This document shows positions 4,966 to 6,846 of a DNA stretch of 6,846 nt, one piece after another. Source of the stretch: Syntrophomonadaceae bacterium (GTDB taxonomy: Bacteria; Bacillota_D; Dethiobacteria; DTU022); contig PWUG01000268.1 in the NCBI GenBank assembly GCA_003562605.1, positions 1-6,846 of the forward strand, read 5' to 3'. Below the pieces are notes generated by a model. That model ran no database searches. It was not told the origin of the DNA and saw only the letters and a list, made by a program, of their open reading frames with translations. Position 1 is the first letter of the stretch, and the number at the start of each line of letters is the position of its first letter. The translations under genes were made by a program, and so were the position numbers.

Positions 4966-5925
4966 ATTAACGGTTACGCAATTGAAGCTAAGGGATTAGC
5001 CAAGCAATTCGCCAACCACAAGGCCCTGGAGGGCATCGATTTAACTGTTCGGAGAGGCAGCGTGCATGGTTTTCTGGGTCCAAATGGAGCCGGCAAAACA
5101 ACAGCAATCAAGATCATACTGGGCTTGATTGCCGCCAATGCCGGCAAAGTAATAGTCCTGGGGGAACGGCTCCAGTTCGGCCAAACCCAGAAATACCTGC
5201 AGTTTACCAACTATCTACCCCAGGACCCGGTCTTTCCGGAAGGGCTTACCGGCACTGAGGCACTGGCTCTTGTGGCCGACATTTATAAGCTCGATTACAG
5301 GAACAGCCGATCAAGAATAAAACGCCTGCTGGATTACTTTCAGCTCGGTGACGCCGCCAAACGCAAGGTAGGAGTCTATTCACGCGGTATGCAACAGCGC
5401 TTGGGCATTGCCGCTGCTCTGCTTACTGAGCCGGAGCTGTTCATTCTCGACGAACCGGTGTCGGCTCTTGACCCGGAGGGAAGACGTAGGGTCCTCGAAA
5501 TCATAACCAGGTTAAAAGGGCGCGCCACCGTATTCTTTTCGAGCCATATACTTGCCGACGTTGAAAGAGTGTGCGATCACGTTACCATCATCGACCAGGG
5601 CCGTAAACTGCTCGAAACCAGCACCGGCCAGCTTTTAAACCGCTATGCCATGGAGCAATATATAGTTGCTGTCAAACCGGAGCAGCGTAAAAAGGCAGTT
5701 GCCCTGATTCGTAAAAACAGCTCGGTACGGGAAGTAACCCTTCAAGGCGACAAACTGCTCGTTATCTCTGAACCGGGCGAAGCAGTCGCCATGGCTGAAA
5801 AATTGCTGCCCATTTTAATCCAACAAGGTATTCTAGTTACTGAATTCATGCAGAACAGGTCCAACCTGGAAGAAGTCTTCTTCAGGGTCCTGGAGGAAAA
5901 CCATAAGAGGAGTCAGGTCATATGA
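4966..5925 (+). CDS. ABC-2-type transporter ATP-binding protein (YxlF-like), probable ATT start
   Basis: This complete ABC ATPase of 319 residues, when read from ATT 4966, energises the permease encoded next. The N-terminus reads (M)NGYAIEAKGLAKQF, as expected for the family. Walker A GPNGAGKT is at 38-45, the Q-loop glutamine in YLPQDPV at 86, the signature-like YSRGMQQR at 138-145, Walker B LFILDEP at 158-164 with catalytic E163, the D-loop SALD at 166-169 and the switch histidine in SSHIL at 194. A C-terminal domain (about 230-310) ends in SNLEEVFFRV, typical of drug- or antibiotic-export and NatA/CcmA-type ATPases. The first conventional in-frame start, GTG 5062, lies six codons before Walker A and would delete the first beta-strands, so I extend the gene upstream. 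ATT 4966 is one base after the PLDc_N stop, suggesting translational coupling. The gene overlaps the permease as ATGA. The substrate is unknown; export rather than import is inferred from the family. Confidence 0.88.
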   Translation: MNGYAIEAKGLAKQFANHKALEGIDLTVRRGSVHGFLGPNGAGKTTAIKIILGLIAANAGKVIVLGERLQFGQTQKYLQFTNYLPQDPVFPEGLTGTEALALVADIYKLDYRNSRSRIKRLLDYFQLGDAAKRKVGVYSRGMQQRLGIAAALLTEPELFILDEPVSALDPEGRRRVLEIITRLKGRATVFFSSHILADVERVCDHVTIIDQGRKLLETSTGQLLNRYAMEQYIVAVKPEQRKKAVALIRKNSSVREVTLQGDKLLVISEPGEAVAMAEKLLPILIQQGILVTEFMQNRSNLEEVFFRVLEENHKRSQVI

Positions 5926-6683
5926 CAAAACTGCTCCTTAATGAATTCCGCACGAATTGGCGGAGCTTCCGTTACCCGGCATTCCTCCTGGTGGTGCTTT
6001 TTTTCGCCCTGCTGGATCCCCCGATGATGGTATATATGGATGAAATATTAGGTTATTTCGCTGAAGGCATGGAGATAGTTATTCCGGAACCAACTCCCGA
6101 AGATGTTTTTGCCTCTTACCTTTCCGACGTTTCACAGATCGGGATCCTGGTTCTAATCTTCGTGATTATGGGCAGCGTTGCCCGGGAAAAATTAAGCGGC
6201 GTTGCAGGATGGATGCTGAGCAAACCAATCGGCCGCTGGCAATATTTGGCTGCTAAATTAATCGTCCATTACGCTGTTATCATAATTGGCCTGTTGGCCT
6301 GCAGCGCCCTCGCTTACCTCTACACCATGAGCCTGCTGGGAACGGTTCCCCTGGTCGAAGCCCTGTGGGGAACTTTGGCCCTGATAGCCTATATTATGCT
6401 CATCGCTACAGTTACCTTCACCTTTTCAACTATCCTCAACAGCCCGCTCCAGGCGGGCGGTTTAACCATCGGCATTTTCTTTCTAAGCGGAATTCTCAAC
6501 CTGTTCATATCCAACACCGCTGCCGCTAAATACTACCCCAATACTCTTATCGGGGAATTAATGCCGCTTGTTAACGGAACTACAGGACCGGCCGATATAG
6601 CTGGGCCGCTTGCGGTTACCCTGGGGCTTTGTCTCCTGCTTGCCATTCTGGCCGGCGCCCGCTTTGCCCGTATGGAATTATAA
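5922..6683 (+). CDS. ABC-2 family transporter permease (YxlG-like)
   Basis: This 253-residue membrane protein has about six predicted helices (approximately 18-32, 71-88, 108-133, 145-170, 177-196 and 226-246). The first two are separated by an acidic outer loop, PEPTPEDVF, at 55-63. VAREKLSGVAGWMLSKPIGRWQYLAAKLIVHY (87-116, given here only by its key residues R88, E89, K90, S100, R105, K112) matches the cytoplasmic segment between helices 2 and 3 that ABC-2 permeases use to contact their ATPase. The start ATG 5922 overlaps the ATPase stop as ATGA and has GAGGAG (5907-5912) 9 nt upstream. Two copies would pair with two copies of the upstream ATPase. The substrate cannot be read from the sequence; relatives are annotated for antibiotic, peptide, sodium or copper-linked export. 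Confidence 0.85.
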   Translation: MTKLLLNEFRTNWRSFRYPAFLLVVLFFALLDPPMMVYMDEILGYFAEGMEIVIPEPTPEDVFASYLSDVSQIGILVLIFVIMGSVAREKLSGVAGWMLSKPIGRWQYLAAKLIVHYAVIIIGLLACSALAYLYTMSLLGTVPLVEALWGTLALIAYIMLIATVTFTFSTILNSPLQAGGLTIGIFFLSGILNLFISNTAAAKYYPNTLIGELMPLVNGTTGPADIAGPLAVTLGLCLLLAILAGARFARMEL

Positions 6684-6756
6684 AAAATATTAAAGGAGTT
6701 CCCTTCGATATCAGGCAGGGTGAAATCAACTAATGAATTAGGGCCGATTGAACCAT

Positions 6757-6846
6757 TTAAGAATTTATTTTTTTCACAAGCAGTTCATTAACCAGCTGCG
6801 GGTTGGCCTTGCCTTTGGTTTCCTTCATCACCTGGCCAACCAGAAA
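6757..6846 (-). CDS. gatB: Aspartyl/glutamyl-tRNA(Asn/Gln) amidotransferase subunit B, C-terminal 29 residues, partial
   Basis: A minus-strand frame enters from the right edge and ends at TAA 6759-6757. It is too short to be noticed by length alone, but its peptide (FLVGQVMKETKGKANPQ, then LVNELLVKKINS) matches the conserved GatB C-terminal tail, in which the GQVMKxTKGKANP segment is highly diagnostic. GatB acts with GatC and GatA to convert mischarged Glu-tRNA(Gln) or Asp-tRNA(Asn) to the amidated form. The tail belongs to the tRNA-binding YqeY-like domain. The rest of the gene, and presumably gatA/gatC, lies beyond the window. It converges on the ABC permease gene, with 73 nt between stop codons. 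Confidence 0.85.
   Translation of the reverse strand, partial: FLVGQVMKETKGKANPQLVNELLVKKINS

Noticed and set aside
5398..5420. ATPase signature reads YSRGMQQR instead of LSGGQ, suggesting inactivity
   Set aside because: YS(K/R)GMxQR is the normal signature variant for ABC-2 and CcmA/NatA-type ATPases. Walker A, Walker B and the switch histidine are all intact.
6734..6775. T-rich run near the permease-gatB junction as an intrinsic terminator
   Set aside because: The T run is the AAA-rich Lys codons of gatB read on the other strand, and I cannot find a stable GC hairpin in front of it.

Overview
This 6.8-kb window looks like ordinary chromosomal core sequence from a low-to-mid GC Bacillota, most likely a Clostridia-type anaerobe. 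The genus cannot be named from the sequence. The evidence is the FakA/YloV C-terminus, strong GGAGG Shine-Dalgarno sites, frequent non-ATG starts (TTG, GTG, probably ATT), a Bacillus-like Fur-type operator, a YxlE/YxlF/YxlG-like export module, and a GatB C-terminus. Both edges cut through genes.

Left part, 1-3443: the 3' end of a fatty acid kinase gene (fakA/yloV, plus strand) runs directly into a four-gene minus-strand operon with no bases between the stop codons. In transcription order the operon is a metal-binding lipoprotein (znuA-like), an ATPase (znuC-like), a membrane permease (znuB-like) and a Fur-family metalloregulator (probably Zur). It encodes a high-affinity divalent metal importer, most likely for zinc, together with its probable repressor. 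The lipoprotein captures the metal outside the membrane, ZnuB passes it through, ZnuC powers transport, and the regulator would shut the operon off when metal is plentiful. A near-perfect 7-1-7 Fur-type inverted repeat lies just downstream of an extended -10 promoter in the divergent intergenic region, which fits this circuit.

Middle and right, 3621-6683: a plus-strand run begins with a phosphoserine aminotransferase of the Methanosarcina-type branch of SerC. It is followed 24 nt later by a 66-residue two-helix PLDc_N protein, an ABC-2-type ATPase and an ABC-2 permease. The last three resemble the B. subtilis yxlE-yxlF-yxlG arrangement. The ATPase has no ATG, GTG or TTG start able to produce a complete nucleotide-binding domain. 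The only well-placed initiation site is an ATT codon one base after the upstream stop codon, behind a good Shine-Dalgarno sequence. The window ends with the C-terminus of gatB on the minus strand.

I see no CRISPR array, transposon, prophage, tRNA or rRNA, and no clearly new biological system. The points most worth a second look are the ATT start, a duplicated Cys/His/Asp-rich metal loop in ZnuA, the operator and promoter geometry, and the linkage of serC to a YxlEFG-like transporter.
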